DNA of 64,000 nt from Svornostia abyssi (lineage in GTDB: Bacteria > Actinomycetota > Thermoleophilia > Solirubrobacterales > Solirubrobacteraceae), in the NCBI GenBank assembly GCA_024666565.1, contig CP088295.1:4278001-4342000 (forward strand), in the 5' to 3' direction. A program made the position numbers and the translations under genes. This document shows, one piece after another, positions 1 to 8,365 of the stretch (its first letter is position 1; the number at the start of each line of letters is the position of its first letter). The notes beneath the pieces were generated by a model. That model did no database searches and was not told the DNA's origin. It saw nothing but the letters and a program-made list of their open reading frames with translations.

Positions 1-915
1 CCATTCCGTCTCATCGTCATCCGGGAGTGGCCCGGCGCGATGGCTGTGGCCGAAGATCACGTGCGCTGCGCGGATGTCGAGGCGGCGCACCGACTCCCCC
101 ACGCCCTCGAGCACCGCGACGCGCATACCCGGGCCGCTGATGTCCGAGCGGACGGGACCGAGCCCGGCGCGGTTGATGGCGAGCACCGCCAGCGGGAACA
201 GGCGCGCGAGCACCCGGTGGGAGATCGGCCGGTGGCCGTCGCCCGCGAGCATGCGGTAGACGCGAACCCCGCTGCCGGCGCCCGCTGCGGCCTTCGCCGG
301 CGCGGCCCGTTGCGCGATCGCGTTCGACCACGCGTAGTTGGGTGCGAGCACGCGCTCGTAGTCATCCGGCGTGGCGCGCTCCGGCACCGCGCCGGCCACC
401 CGCGCCGTCACGCCCGCGGCAAGACGCTCGAACGTGGGAATCGTGCTGTGGACGTCGAGGTAGTGGCCGTGCATTGCGTACACGTCGTCACGCAGCCACA
501 GCCCGGGGTACGCGAGCTGCACGGTCGCCGGCTCGAGCGCCCTCGCGACCGTGCGCGCGATCCACGACCCCTCGGCGGGATCGATGCGATGCTCGAGCTC
601 CAGCGGCGGCGCACCCTGGCGCTGGCGCTCGGCGTGCCAGTCGGCCGCCAGCTCGTGGTCGTGGTTGCCCGGCGCGACGACGATCTCGCGGCCCGGACCC
701 GCCATCGCGGCACCCAGTTCGCGGAGCACGGGCTCGGCCCGGGCCAACGCGTCGCGCGCCGGCCCGTGCCGCAGTTCGACGGTGTCACCGAGCAGCACCA
801 GGCGGTCGACGCCGCGCAGCCGCGCGATGAGCGTGCCCCGGGCGACCGGGCGCTGCAGCACGTCGTCCCCGCCAGACCGGCCCAGATGCAGGTCGGAGAC
901 GACGAGCGTGCGCAC
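1..915 (-). CDS. Metallophosphoesterase family protein (3' end beyond window)
   Basis: Calcineurin-like phosphoesterase; family members hydrolyse phosphoesters with two metal ions, but the substrate is unknown. The reading frame has 305 codons and runs off the left edge without a stop. Metal-binding motifs appear in order: SDLHLG near residue 8, GDTVEL near 43, GNHDHE near 82, MHGHYLD near 168 and GHSHR near 292. The GTG at 915 is chosen because an in-frame TAG lies five codons upstream and the protein begins directly with the first beta strand (VRTLVVSDLHL). No signal peptide is visible, so it is probably cytoplasmic. It is followed on the same strand by no other gene in the window. The family is clear; the substrate is not. 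Confidence 0.88.
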   Translation of the reverse strand, partial: MRTLVVSDLHLGRSGGDDVLQRPVARGTLIARLRGVDRLVLLGDTVELRHGPARDALARAEPVLRELGAAMAGPGREIVVAPGNHDHELAADWHAERQRQGAPPLELEHRIDPAEGSWIARTVARALEPATVQLAYPGLWLRDDVYAMHGHYLDVHSTIPTFERLAAGVTARVAGAVPERATPDDYERVLAPNYAWSNAIAQRAAPAKAAAGAGSGVRVYRMLAGDGHRPISHRVLARLFPLAVLAINRAGLGPVRSDISGPGMRVAVLEGVGESVRRLDIRAAHVIFGHSHRAGPLPDDDETEW

Positions 916-939
916 AGCCCCGGCAGTCTACGCCCCGGC

Positions 940-1671
940 TCAGCCCTTCTTACAGGGGATCGTCTGGTCCGCCGAGAAGCTCGGGGAGTCGCGGTACTCG
1001 AGGGTGCCCTGGCCGAACCACTTGCCGCCCGTGCAGCGCGTGACTTCGATGATGCCGCGCTTGACGCCCTTGACCTTCGCCGACTTGCCGATCGAGATCT
1101 TCAGGCTCGTGATCGACACGGGAACGCCCGGCGCGGGCTCCTGCAGCGACTCGGGCACCGGAATGTCGGCGCGCAGCCCGAACTTGCCCGAAAGCTTGGT
1201 GAGCTTCACCTCAACGTTCGACTGCAGGCGCAGCGGGCTCGTGCCCTCGACGAACAGGTTCAGCCGGTCCTTGCCGCCGTTGGCCGCGACGATCGTCACG
1301 TCGTCCTGGACGATCCCGCCGGGCGCGCCGCCTGCGACCGACCCGGAGCCGACGATCGAGCCCTCCGGGCAGTCTGCCGTTGACTTCGCCGCGCTGATGT
1401 CGCTGCCCGCGCACTTCGGAAACAGGTCGCCGTTCCACGTCGCACCGGGCGGCAGGAAGAGCGTCGCCCGCTTGAGCGTCGGCGGCAGCGCCCCCGTGGT
1501 GTCGCGCTGGGAGACGTCGGCCTTCAGCGTGATGGGGTGCTTCTTCTTCGCGGTGCTCGACTTGGCGGGCGTCGCGGTGATGGTGAACTCCCGCACCAGC
1601 TCCGCCTGCGCGGCCGCCGGAACGGCGAGCGCGGCAACCACGGTGGTCGCCGCAAGGATGGTGGTCTTCAT
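940..1671 (-). CDS. Predicted secreted protein of unknown function
   Basis: A 243-residue protein with a typical Sec signal peptide: MKTT, then a hydrophobic Ala/Val stretch, then a cleavage site after AQA near residue 23. The mature part is rich in Thr, Lys, Gly and beta-branched residues. It contains two regularly placed Cys (ring around residues 157 and 170, inside KCAGSD and ADCPEG) and others near the C-terminus (TRCTGGKW, TIPCKKG), so disulphides are likely. I recognise no catalytic motif or named domain. The repeated TLKRATLFLPPG-type strands suggest an all-beta exported protein. The ATG at 1671 is preceded by the purine-rich sequence GAGGAGAGGCGC. It is transcribed convergently with nothing and lies alone between ispH and the phosphoesterase gene. 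Confidence 0.8.
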   Translation of the reverse strand: MKTTILAATTVVAALAVPAAAQAELVREFTITATPAKSSTAKKKHPITLKADVSQRDTTGALPPTLKRATLFLPPGATWNGDLFPKCAGSDISAAKSTADCPEGSIVGSGSVAGGAPGGIVQDDVTIVAANGGKDRLNLFVEGTSPLRLQSNVEVKLTKLSGKFGLRADIPVPESLQEPAPGVPVSITSLKISIGKSAKVKGVKRGIIEVTRCTGGKWFGQGTLEYRDSPSFSADQTIPCKKG

Positions 1672-1725
1672 GCGCCTCTCCTCGTCTGCGGGCGCCGACC
1701 CAAGGCGCCCTGATCCGGCGCAGTC

Positions 1726-1743
1726 TGACAGCAGCTGTTGTCA
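1726..1743. promoter_or_regulatory. Near-perfect palindrome upstream of secreted-protein gene
   Basis: TGACAGCAGCTGTTGTCA is an 18-bp dyad with a single mismatched pair around a CAGCTG core. It sits about 55 bp upstream of the start at 1671 and about 40 bp downstream of the ispH stop. On the minus strand it includes TTGACA, a consensus -35 hexamer, but I find no matching -10 at 16 to 18 bp. It could be an operator or a short hairpin. Confidence 0.35.
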
Positions 1744-1782
1744 AGTGCACCAGAACCGATGCACGATGCCTCTCAACAGGGG

Positions 1783-2760
1783 TCAGGCGGAGGCAGCGGC
1801 GGCCGCGTCCTGGCGGATCCGCTTCGGCAGCATGAACCGCACGTCCTCACGCAGCACCTCGAACTCCTCGACCTGCTGCACGCCGCGGTCGCGGAAGAAG
1901 CCCACGAGCCGCTCGACGAGCTCCTCGGGGGCAGACGCCCCGGAGCTGATCCCGACGACGTGCTTGCCCTCGAGCCACTCCTCGCGGACCTGATCCTCGC
2001 GGTCGATGAGGTAGGCCTCGGTGCCGAGCTCCTGGGCCACCTGCACCAGGCGGTTGGAGTTCGACGAGTTCTTCGAGCCGATGACGAGCACGAGGTCGCA
2101 CAGCGGCGCCATCTGCTTGACGGCCGCCTGCCGGTTCGTCGTGGCGTAACAGATGTCGTCGGTGCGCGGCCCGGTGATGTTCGGGAACTTCTCGCGCAGG
2201 CGGTTGATGATCGCGCGGGTCTCGTCGACCGACAGCGTGGTCTGCGAGATGTAGGCCACGCGATCGGGATCGTCGACCTCCAGCGCGTCGACGTCGGCCT
2301 CCGTCTCCACGAGCACGATGTGGTCGGGCGCCTCGCCCATCGTGCCCTCGACCTCCTCGTGGCCGGCGTGGCCGACGAGGACGATCGTGTACCCCTCGGA
2401 AGCGAACTTCACGGCCTCGCGGTGGACCTTGGTGACGAGCGGGCAGGTCGCGTCGATCGTCTGCAGCTGCCGGCGCTCCGCGTCGGCGTGGACGGCGGGT
2501 GACACCCCGTGCGCGGAGAAGATCGTGATCGCGCTCTCCGGGATGGAGTCGTCGAGCTCCTCGACGAAGACCGCGCCCTTGGCGCGCAGCTCCTCGACGA
2601 CGTGCTTGTTGTGCACGATCTCCTTGCGGACGTACACGGGCGCGCCGTACAGCTCCAGGGCGCGCTCAACGGTCTGGACGGCCCGGTCGACGCCGGCGCA
2701 GTACCCGCGCGGCGCCGCGAGCAGCAGCTTCTCGACGGTGGTGGCGCTCACGGGTCCCAT
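1783..2760 (-). CDS. ispH: 4-hydroxy-3-methylbut-2-enyl diphosphate reductase
   Basis: Last enzyme of the MEP (non-mevalonate) isoprenoid pathway. It reduces HMBPP to IPP and DMAPP using a [4Fe-4S] cluster in the cytoplasm. The three cluster cysteines are in place: C21 (RGYCAGV), C106 (DATCPLV) and C204 (DDICYATTN). The active-site histidines and E-rich motifs (VHNKHVVEEL, FSAHGVSP, GHAGHEEVEGTMGE) and the substrate-binding GSKNSSNS are also present. The length of 325 aa is normal. The ATG at 2760 is used here. A TACAAT hexamer (2759-2764) overlaps that ATG, so the true start may instead be the GTG at 2751 on a leaderless transcript. No other MEP gene is in the window. Confidence 0.97.
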   Translation of the reverse strand: MGPVSATTVEKLLLAAPRGYCAGVDRAVQTVERALELYGAPVYVRKEIVHNKHVVEELRAKGAVFVEELDDSIPESAITIFSAHGVSPAVHADAERRQLQTIDATCPLVTKVHREAVKFASEGYTIVLVGHAGHEEVEGTMGEAPDHIVLVETEADVDALEVDDPDRVAYISQTTLSVDETRAIINRLREKFPNITGPRTDDICYATTNRQAAVKQMAPLCDLVLVIGSKNSSNSNRLVQVAQELGTEAYLIDREDQVREEWLEGKHVVGISSGASAPEELVERLVGFFRDRGVQQVEEFEVLREDVRFMLPKRIRQDAAAAASA

Positions 2761-2785
2761 TGTACGACCCGTGGCGCGCCGGGAC

Positions 2786-3778
2786 TCAGCGCGCCGCCCT
2801 GCTGCGGATGAGTTCGTAGACCGCCTCGCCCGTGGCGTCGAGGCTGGCCTCGCTCACCGCGTCGAGGTTGTCGTCGACCGAGTCGCGCTGCGGGTAGTCG
2901 AAGTCGATGAGGTCGATCGCGGGGATGCCGGCCTCGGTGAACGGCGTGTGGTCGTCGAGGATCTGGCCGGACGTCGCGCGCGGGAAGATCGCCCCGACCC
3001 CCACCGCCTTCGCGGCCGCGCGCAGCTGCGCCCACAGACGGGCATCCGAGCCGGCCTCACGCGGGAAACGCAGGCCCTCGCGCTCGGCGATGTAGTCGAG
3101 CAGCACGAGCTCGCGCACCTCGTCGGCATGGCGGTCGACGTACGCCCGCGAGCCGCGCAGGCCGTCGCGGTAGAAGTCGGTCGACCCCTTCGGCTCCTCC
3201 TCCCCGTCGAAGAGGACGAAGCGGATCTCGCGCGGCCGGGCTGAGCGCGGGAGCGCGCGCAGCACACGCGCCAGCTCGACGACCGCGGCGGTGCCGGCTG
3301 CCCCGTCGTTCGCCCCGACGTGCCCGGGGACGGTGGCCTCGGTGTCGTAGTGCGCGCCGAGGACGATCGCGGGCCTGCGGCCGGGGAGGACGCCGACGAC
3401 GTTGCGCAGCCCCGGGTGCCCGGGGATCGACTCGAACCGTCCGGAGGGCAGCTGCGCGCGGAGCCGGGTCGCCAGGCGGCGTGACGCCGCCGACCCCGCC
3501 GGGCGCGGCCCGTAGTCCTCGACCTGCGCGCGCAGGAGCGCGAACGCGCGCGTGCCGTCGAAGCGGTCGACCCGCGCGCGAGGTGCGCCGCCGGGCGCGG
3601 TCGTCGCCGCGGTCGCGACCGTGGGCGCGGACCGGCCTCCGCGCAGGAAGTCGGGCAGCGGAAAGCCCTGTGCGGCCCACACGAGCAGGGCGCCGCCCAG
3701 CAGCAGCTGCAGGACGAGCACGCCGCCGAGAACCTTCAGCGGGCCGCTGCCCGCGCCTGCGGAACCATCGTCGTCCAC
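2786..3778 (-). CDS. M28-family zinc peptidase / glutaminyl-cyclase-like protein, membrane-anchored
   Basis: M28 metallopeptidase fold with one N-terminal membrane anchor (LGGVLVLQLLLGGALLVWA, about residues 17-36), so the catalytic domain is probably extracytoplasmic. Metal and catalytic motifs follow in order: GAHYDTE, GANDGAAGTAA, FDGEEE and ILDDHTPF. The block GIPAIDLIDFDYP is typical of the glutaminyl-peptide cyclotransferase-like branch. Odd point: where relatives have WHTxDD, with His as the last zinc ligand, this protein has RDSVDD, so Asp replaces the histidine. Peptidase or cyclase activity is therefore not certain. Starts: TTG 3787 or GTG 3778; GTG is preferred. It lies just upstream of ispH on the same strand with a 25-bp gap and could be cotranscribed. 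Confidence 0.85.
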   Translation of the reverse strand: MDDDGSAGAGSGPLKVLGGVLVLQLLLGGALLVWAAQGFPLPDFLRGGRSAPTVATAATTAPGGAPRARVDRFDGTRAFALLRAQVEDYGPRPAGSAASRRLATRLRAQLPSGRFESIPGHPGLRNVVGVLPGRRPAIVLGAHYDTEATVPGHVGANDGAAGTAAVVELARVLRALPRSARPREIRFVLFDGEEEPKGSTDFYRDGLRGSRAYVDRHADEVRELVLLDYIAEREGLRFPREAGSDARLWAQLRAAAKAVGVGAIFPRATSGQILDDHTPFTEAGIPAIDLIDFDYPQRDSVDDNLDAVSEASLDATGEAVYELIRSRAAR

Positions 3779-3836
3779 ACCAGCCAACGTAGCGAAGCGC
3801 CGTGGCGTTCGGCCCGGCTGATACCACTACGCCGGG

Positions 3837-4892
3837 ATGAGGATCATCGTCACCGGAGCCACGGGCAACATCGGCACGAGCGTGCTGCGCAAGCTCCGGG
3901 CAGACCCCGCGATCCGTCAACTCGTCGGCGTGGCGCGCCGCCGACCGCCGACCGCGCCGCAGAAGACGACGTGGCTCGCGGCCGACGTCGCCCGCGCCGA
4001 CCTCGCCCCGGTCTTCGAGGGCGCCGCGGCGGTCGTGCATCTCGCGTGGGCCTGGCACCCGCCGCGCGAGGAGGAGACGCGCTGGGCGACCAACGTGACC
4101 GGCACGACCCGCGTGCTCGATGCGGTGCGGCGCGCCGGAGTGCCGACGGTCGTGGTCGTGTCCGCCGCCGCGGCGTACGCGCCCGAAGGCGACGACCGGC
4201 CGGTGGCCGAGAGCGCACCCGTCACCGGCGTGCCGTCCTCGTCGTTCTCTCGCCACAAGGCCGCGGTCGAGGTGGTGCTCGACGCGTTCGAGGCGCACCA
4301 TCCCGCGGTCCGCGTGGTCCGACTGCGCCCGGCGGTGGTCCTCAAGCGCGAAGCCGCAGGCGCGGTGCGCCAGACGTTCCTCGGCCCGCTGCTCCCTGCA
4401 CGCGCGCTGCGCAGCGGCCGGCTGCCCGTCGTCCCCGACGTCCGTGGCGCCCGCCTGCAGGCCGTCCACTCGTTCGACGTCGCCGACGCAGTGCGGCTCG
4501 CCCTCCTGCGCCCTGATGCGCGCGGGGCCTACAACCTGGCAGCGCCGCCGGTGCTCGACGCGCGCAGCGTGCAGCTCGCGTTCGGCGGCCGGGCACTCCG
4601 GATCCCCCGGGCGGCCGCGCGCGCGGCGCTCGACGCCGGATTCCGCCTCGGCGTGCACCCGACCGAGCCGGGCTGGCTCGACCTCGCGACGGCCGCCCCG
4701 CTCGTGGACGTCACCCGCGCACGCACCCAGCTCGGCTGGGAACCCGCCTTCGGCGCGACCGCCGCGCTGCAGGAACTGCTCGACGGCCTCGCTGCCGGTG
4801 ATCCGCCCGCGCTGCTGCCGCCGGACGCGCCGGCGCTGCCGGCCGGACCGAGCGCCGACGCGCCGCGCTCGCCGGTCCCGGCACGCCATTGA
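3837..4892 (+). CDS. NAD-dependent epimerase/dehydratase-like SDR protein (Tyr to Phe in YxxxK)
   Basis: Extended/atypical short-chain dehydrogenase fold. The nucleotide-binding GATGNIG lies at residues 7-13, with strand motifs AAVVHLAWAW and VVVSAAAAY. The C-terminal half, GLGWEPA-like (QLGWEPAFG), is typical of sugar-nucleotide epimerase relatives. The position of the catalytic YxxxK is occupied by FSRHK (near residue 138), so the general-base tyrosine is replaced by phenylalanine. The protein may bind NAD(P) without canonical oxidoreductase activity. The last 40 residues are a Pro/Ala-rich tail. It is divergent from the M28 peptidase gene. ATG at 3837 is chosen because the dinucleotide fold starts immediately (MRIIVTGATG). 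Confidence 0.85.
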   Translation: MRIIVTGATGNIGTSVLRKLRADPAIRQLVGVARRRPPTAPQKTTWLAADVARADLAPVFEGAAAVVHLAWAWHPPREEETRWATNVTGTTRVLDAVRRAGVPTVVVVSAAAAYAPEGDDRPVAESAPVTGVPSSSFSRHKAAVEVVLDAFEAHHPAVRVVRLRPAVVLKREAAGAVRQTFLGPLLPARALRSGRLPVVPDVRGARLQAVHSFDVADAVRLALLRPDARGAYNLAAPPVLDARSVQLAFGGRALRIPRAAARAALDAGFRLGVHPTEPGWLDLATAAPLVDVTRARTQLGWEPAFGATAALQELLDGLAAGDPPALLPPDAPALPAGPSADAPRSPVPARH

Positions 4893-4954
4893 CAGTGCGT
4901 CAAGTGCAACGAACGTCGTACTGACTCCCAGACCTGGGTATGTTCCGGGTTCAC

Positions 4955-6412
4955 ATGGCTCAGGAGCACCTCGACCGACTGACCGCTGTGGACGCGTCCT
5001 TCCTCGTGCAGGAGAAGGAAAGCTCCCACATGCACATCGGCGGGTTGATCATCGCCGAAGGTCCCCCGCCGGCCTACGACGACCTCCTCGATTCGATCCG
5101 CTCGCGCCTGCACCTCGTGCCGCGATACCGGCAGAAGCTGGCCGTTCCGCCCCTGGAGTCCGGACGCCCCGTGTGGGTCGACGACCCGAACTTCTTCCTC
5201 GAGTACCACGTGCGGCAGACCGCGCTGCCAAGCCCCGGCGACGAGGGCCAGCTCACCGAACTCGCGGCGCGCATCTTCAGCCAGCGCCTGGACCGCGACA
5301 AGCCGCTGTGGGAGATGTGGCTCATCGAGGGTCTCTCCGGCGGCCGGTTCGCCCTCATCAGCAAGAACCACCACGCGCTCATCGACGGCATCTCGGGCGT
5401 CGATCTCGGCCAGGTCCTGTTCGATCTCACGCCGGTCCCGACGCAGTTCCCCACGGCCGAGCTGGAGCCGTGGAGGGCGAGCCGCACCCCCTCGCCGGTC
5501 CGGCTCATCTCCAGCGGTGTGCTCGGCGCCGCGCGCACGTCCAGCCGCCTCGCCGCCGCCGTGCTGCGCGCCGCGTCGAACCCGGCACGCGCTGCGGGTG
5601 TCGCGAAGGAGGCGATGACCGGCGTGGCCGACATCGCGTGGGCCACGATGAACCCGGCGCCCGAAACCCCGCTGAACGTCGAGATCGGGCCGCACCGCCG
5701 CTACGTCACGATCCGCAGCGACCTCCGCGACTTCAAGGAGATCAAGGACACGCTCGGCGGCACGGTCAACGACGTCGTCCTCACCGTGATGACCGCCGCG
5801 CTGCGCAACTGGCTGCACTCGCGCGGCGTCCGGACGGAAGGGCTCGAGCTCCGCGCCCTCGTGCCGGTCTCGATCCGGGCGAAGGACGAGCAGGGGAACC
5901 TGGGTAACCGCCTCACCGTGATGCGCGGCGCGCTGCCGGTGTACATCGACGACCCGTACGAGCGCCACCGCGCGGTGTGCGCCGCGATGGGCGACCTCAA
6001 GGAGTCCAAGCAGGCCGTCGGCGCGGAGGTCCTCGCGGGCGCGCAGAACTTCGCGCCGCCCACGATCCTCGCCCAGGCCTCGCGGCTGAACTTCTCGACG
6101 CGCCTGTTCAACCTGCTGATCACGAACGTGCCGGGTCCGCAGTTCCCGCTCTACGTGCTGGGGCGCGAACTGCTCGATGTCTTCCCGATCGCGTTCCTGC
6201 CCGAGAACCATGCGTTCGCCACCGCGATCATGAGCTACAACGGCAAGATCAACTTCGGGTTGCTCGCCGACTACGACGCGCTGCCGGATCTCGGCCGCAT
6301 CGGCGAAGAGATCGAAGCGGCGCTCGCCGAGCTCCTGGCGCTCGCGCGCGCCGAGCGGGCCGGCGCCTCCGGCAACGGCGCCGCGGCGCCGCCGCGCATC
6401 GGCGCGTCCTAG
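4955..6412 (+). CDS. Wax ester synthase / diacylglycerol O-acyltransferase family protein
   Basis: WS/DGAT bifunctional acyltransferases esterify acyl-CoA with fatty alcohols or diacylglycerol to form storage lipids at the membrane or lipid-body surface. The condensing motif HHxxxDG is present as HHALIDGISG (near residue 145). The C-terminal half carries the conserved NDVVLTVMTAALRNWL, PVSIR and ITNVPGPQFPLY blocks. The length of 485 aa is normal. An ATG at 4940 would add five residues; 4955 gives the usual start MAQEHLDRLTAVDASF. It shares the four bases CTAG at its stop with the convergent subtilase gene, each strand using them for its own stop. Family assignment is firm; substrate preference is not visible. 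Confidence 0.93.
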   Translation: MAQEHLDRLTAVDASFLVQEKESSHMHIGGLIIAEGPPPAYDDLLDSIRSRLHLVPRYRQKLAVPPLESGRPVWVDDPNFFLEYHVRQTALPSPGDEGQLTELAARIFSQRLDRDKPLWEMWLIEGLSGGRFALISKNHHALIDGISGVDLGQVLFDLTPVPTQFPTAELEPWRASRTPSPVRLISSGVLGAARTSSRLAAAVLRAASNPARAAGVAKEAMTGVADIAWATMNPAPETPLNVEIGPHRRYVTIRSDLRDFKEIKDTLGGTVNDVVLTVMTAALRNWLHSRGVRTEGLELRALVPVSIRAKDEQGNLGNRLTVMRGALPVYIDDPYERHRAVCAAMGDLKESKQAVGAEVLAGAQNFAPPTILAQASRLNFSTRLFNLLITNVPGPQFPLYVLGRELLDVFPIAFLPENHAFATAIMSYNGKINFGLLADYDALPDLGRIGEEIEAALAELLALARAERAGASGNGAAAPPRIGAS

Positions 6413-8049
6413 CCGACGCGCGCGTCGGCCTTGGCGGGCTTGACCTCGCGATTGCCCGCGCGGTCGACGGCCACGCTGAAGAACGATGCCCCGCCGGCGG
6501 GCGCGCTGACCTGCACGGCGGCCCCGGTCGTCGTCGTCGCGACCTTGCGCGCCGCGCGCCCCGGCAGCGACCGGAAGATGTCGTAGCGCGCCACGCCGCT
6601 GGAGACGACGCCCTTCGGCCCGCGGTCGCTGCCGGTGACGGTGACGGTAAGCCGGCGGCCCCCTGAGCTACGGCGCGTGATGCGCAGGCGCGAGACCGGC
6701 TTGGTGCGATCCATCGCCTTCGCGGCCTGCAGGGCAGCGCCGGCGTCGAGGATCCCCCACCCCAGGTCAGGCGCCCACCCCGCTCCCGGGCGCCGCGCCG
6801 TCTGCTTCATGACGCGCAGCGACTCCTGCAGCGAGAGGTCCGGGTTCAGGTCGCGCACGAGGGCGGCGACGGCCGTGACGAGCGGCGCTGCCATCGACGT
6901 ACCTTCGAGATAGGCGTACCGCGCGTCACCGTTGATCTTCGTCCGGCACTTGCACGGATGGTCGCCGGACTCCAGCTCCGTCTTCTCCAGCGGGAACGCT
7001 CCGAGCAGGCCTGCGGGGCCGCCGTCGGCGCCAAAGGCGCCGTATGCCGCAAGGGAGATCTGGCTGCCGTACCCGGCGTACGACGCCCGCGTGCCCGCGG
7101 CGGTCGCCGCAGTCACGGAAAGGCCGCGACCCACGTTCAGCGACGCACCGGTACCCGTTGGCTGGAGCACGTTCGAGGGGTATCCCTGCTCGGCGACCGG
7201 TCGCAGGTCGCCGTTGACCAGCACCCCGTCGGACGCTGCCGCCACCAGGACCACCTTCTTGCCCACGGCGTAGTCGATCGCGCGGCGCAGGGCCGCCGAG
7301 CCGCGCCCCGCCTCACTGCCGAAGCTCATGTTGATGGCGTCGGCACCGCGGTCCACGGCCTCGACGATCCCGGTCGCAACCGAGCTGTCGCTGAGGTCGC
7401 TCTTGATGATGAGCAGGCCGCAGTTCAGGCCGGCGCCCGCGATCGCGATGCGGTTGTCGGCCCGCGCGCACGCCAACGAGGCGACATGCGTGCCGTGGCC
7501 GTGCTCATCGGTGGTCGCCGGCCCGGCGCCGAACGTCTCATCGAGATCAACGGCGTCGCGGATCTTGCCGGCGAGTTCCGGGTGACTGCCATCGGCCCCG
7601 GTGTCGATCACCGCGACGAGCGCCCCGCCGCCGCGCGTGACGTCCCACGCGGCGGGCAGGCCCATCGGCGAGGCCCACCACTCCTGGGTCGTCCCGCCGG
7701 GTGTGCGCGGGGACAGTTCGGGCGCGGAGAGCGCCGGGTCGTTCGGCACGTACCGCAGCCGCATGCGCCCCTCGGGCTCGACGGACGCCACCGCCGGGTC
7801 GGCGCGCAGGCGACGCGCGGCCTGGGCCATCGTCTCTCCCGGCCGCGGTGTGACGGTGACGAGGCCGATCTGCGGCGCGCGAGGGCCGTCGGGGCGCACC
7901 CCGGCGCGCGCGGCAACCGCCGTCGCCGCGTCGGACCGCTCGCGCTCCAGCAGCACCACGAGGCGTTCAGGCGGTGCTGCCGCGCCCGCGGCGGGGGCAA
8001 CGGCGAGAGCTGCGGCGAAGGCGATGAAGATGAGGCGCGGGCGGATCAC
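6409..8049 (-). CDS. Secreted subtilisin-like serine protease (S8)
   Basis: A 546-residue subtilase with a signal peptide (hydrophobic IFIAFAAALAVAPAAG, cleavage near residue 24), an inhibitor-I9-like propeptide (about 28-95), a catalytic domain (about 125-430) and a C-terminal beta domain (about 445-546). The catalytic triad is D149 (VIDTGADG), H185 (HGHGTHVAS) and S385 (GTSMAAP). The usual oxyanion-hole Asn of AAGN is replaced: the segment reads AAASDG near 271-275, so Asp stands where Asn is expected. That substitution is tolerated in the eukaryotic proprotein convertase PC2. Paired cysteines at 366 and 368 (PCKC) are unusual. It is transcribed convergently with WS/DGAT with a 4-bp overlap. 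Confidence 0.92.
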   Translation of the reverse strand: MIRPRLIFIAFAAALAVAPAAGAAAPPERLVVLLERERSDAATAVAARAGVRPDGPRAPQIGLVTVTPRPGETMAQAARRLRADPAVASVEPEGRMRLRYVPNDPALSAPELSPRTPGGTTQEWWASPMGLPAAWDVTRGGGALVAVIDTGADGSHPELAGKIRDAVDLDETFGAGPATTDEHGHGTHVASLACARADNRIAIAGAGLNCGLLIIKSDLSDSSVATGIVEAVDRGADAINMSFGSEAGRGSAALRRAIDYAVGKKVVLVAAASDGVLVNGDLRPVAEQGYPSNVLQPTGTGASLNVGRGLSVTAATAAGTRASYAGYGSQISLAAYGAFGADGGPAGLLGAFPLEKTELESGDHPCKCRTKINGDARYAYLEGTSMAAPLVTAVAALVRDLNPDLSLQESLRVMKQTARRPGAGWAPDLGWGILDAGAALQAAKAMDRTKPVSRLRITRRSSGGRRLTVTVTGSDRGPKGVVSSGVARYDIFRSLPGRAARKVATTTTGAAVQVSAPAGGASFFSVAVDRAGNREVKPAKADARVG

Positions 8050-8068
8050 CGGCGCACCTCGACACGGC

Positions 8069-8365
8069 TCAGTAGCCGAGTGCGAACTTCGCGTCTTCGC
8101 TCATCTTGTCCGGGGTCCACGGTGGGGAGAACACCATCGAGGACTCGACGGACTTCACTCCCTCGAGCTCGGAGCAGAACTCCTCGATCTGCTCGGAGAC
8201 CTGCGGCCCGATCGGGCACGCCGGGGTGGTGAGCGTGAACGTGACGTGCACGTGACCGTCGTTCACCTCGATCGCGTAGATCAGACCCAGCTCGACGAAG
8301 TCCAGCCCGAGTTCCGGGTCGATGACGTTCGTCAGCGCCGCTTCGACGTCCTCGTAGGTGACCAT
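8069..8365 (-). CDS. DUF59 / MIP18-type metal-sulfur cluster assembly factor
   Basis: A 98-residue protein with the DUF59 fold (SufT/PaaD-like N-terminal type), associated with Fe-S cluster maturation. The signature DPELGLDFVELGLIY is near residues 17-31 and the conserved cysteine lies in TTPACPIG at residue 50. The terminal tyrosine and the WTPDKMSEDAKFALGY ending are typical of actinobacterial members. The start ATG at 8365 gives MVTYEDVEAALTNV, the standard N-terminus. Its 5' end overlaps by 8 bp with the frame of the divergent STAS gene if that gene starts at 8358. No suf genes are nearby. Confidence 0.92.
   Translation of the reverse strand: MVTYEDVEAALTNVIDPELGLDFVELGLIYAIEVNDGHVHVTFTLTTPACPIGPQVSEQIEEFCSELEGVKSVESSMVFSPPWTPDKMSEDAKFALGY

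Noticed and set aside
40..1383. 447-codon plus-strand frame at the left edge
   Set aside because: It is the complement of the metallophosphoesterase and secreted-protein genes; motifs belong to the minus strand.
4889..4954. Promoter upstream of WS/DGAT starting at TTGACA
   Set aside because: The -35 matches well, but no TANNNT sequence lies at 16-18 bp. It also overlaps the end of the SDR gene.
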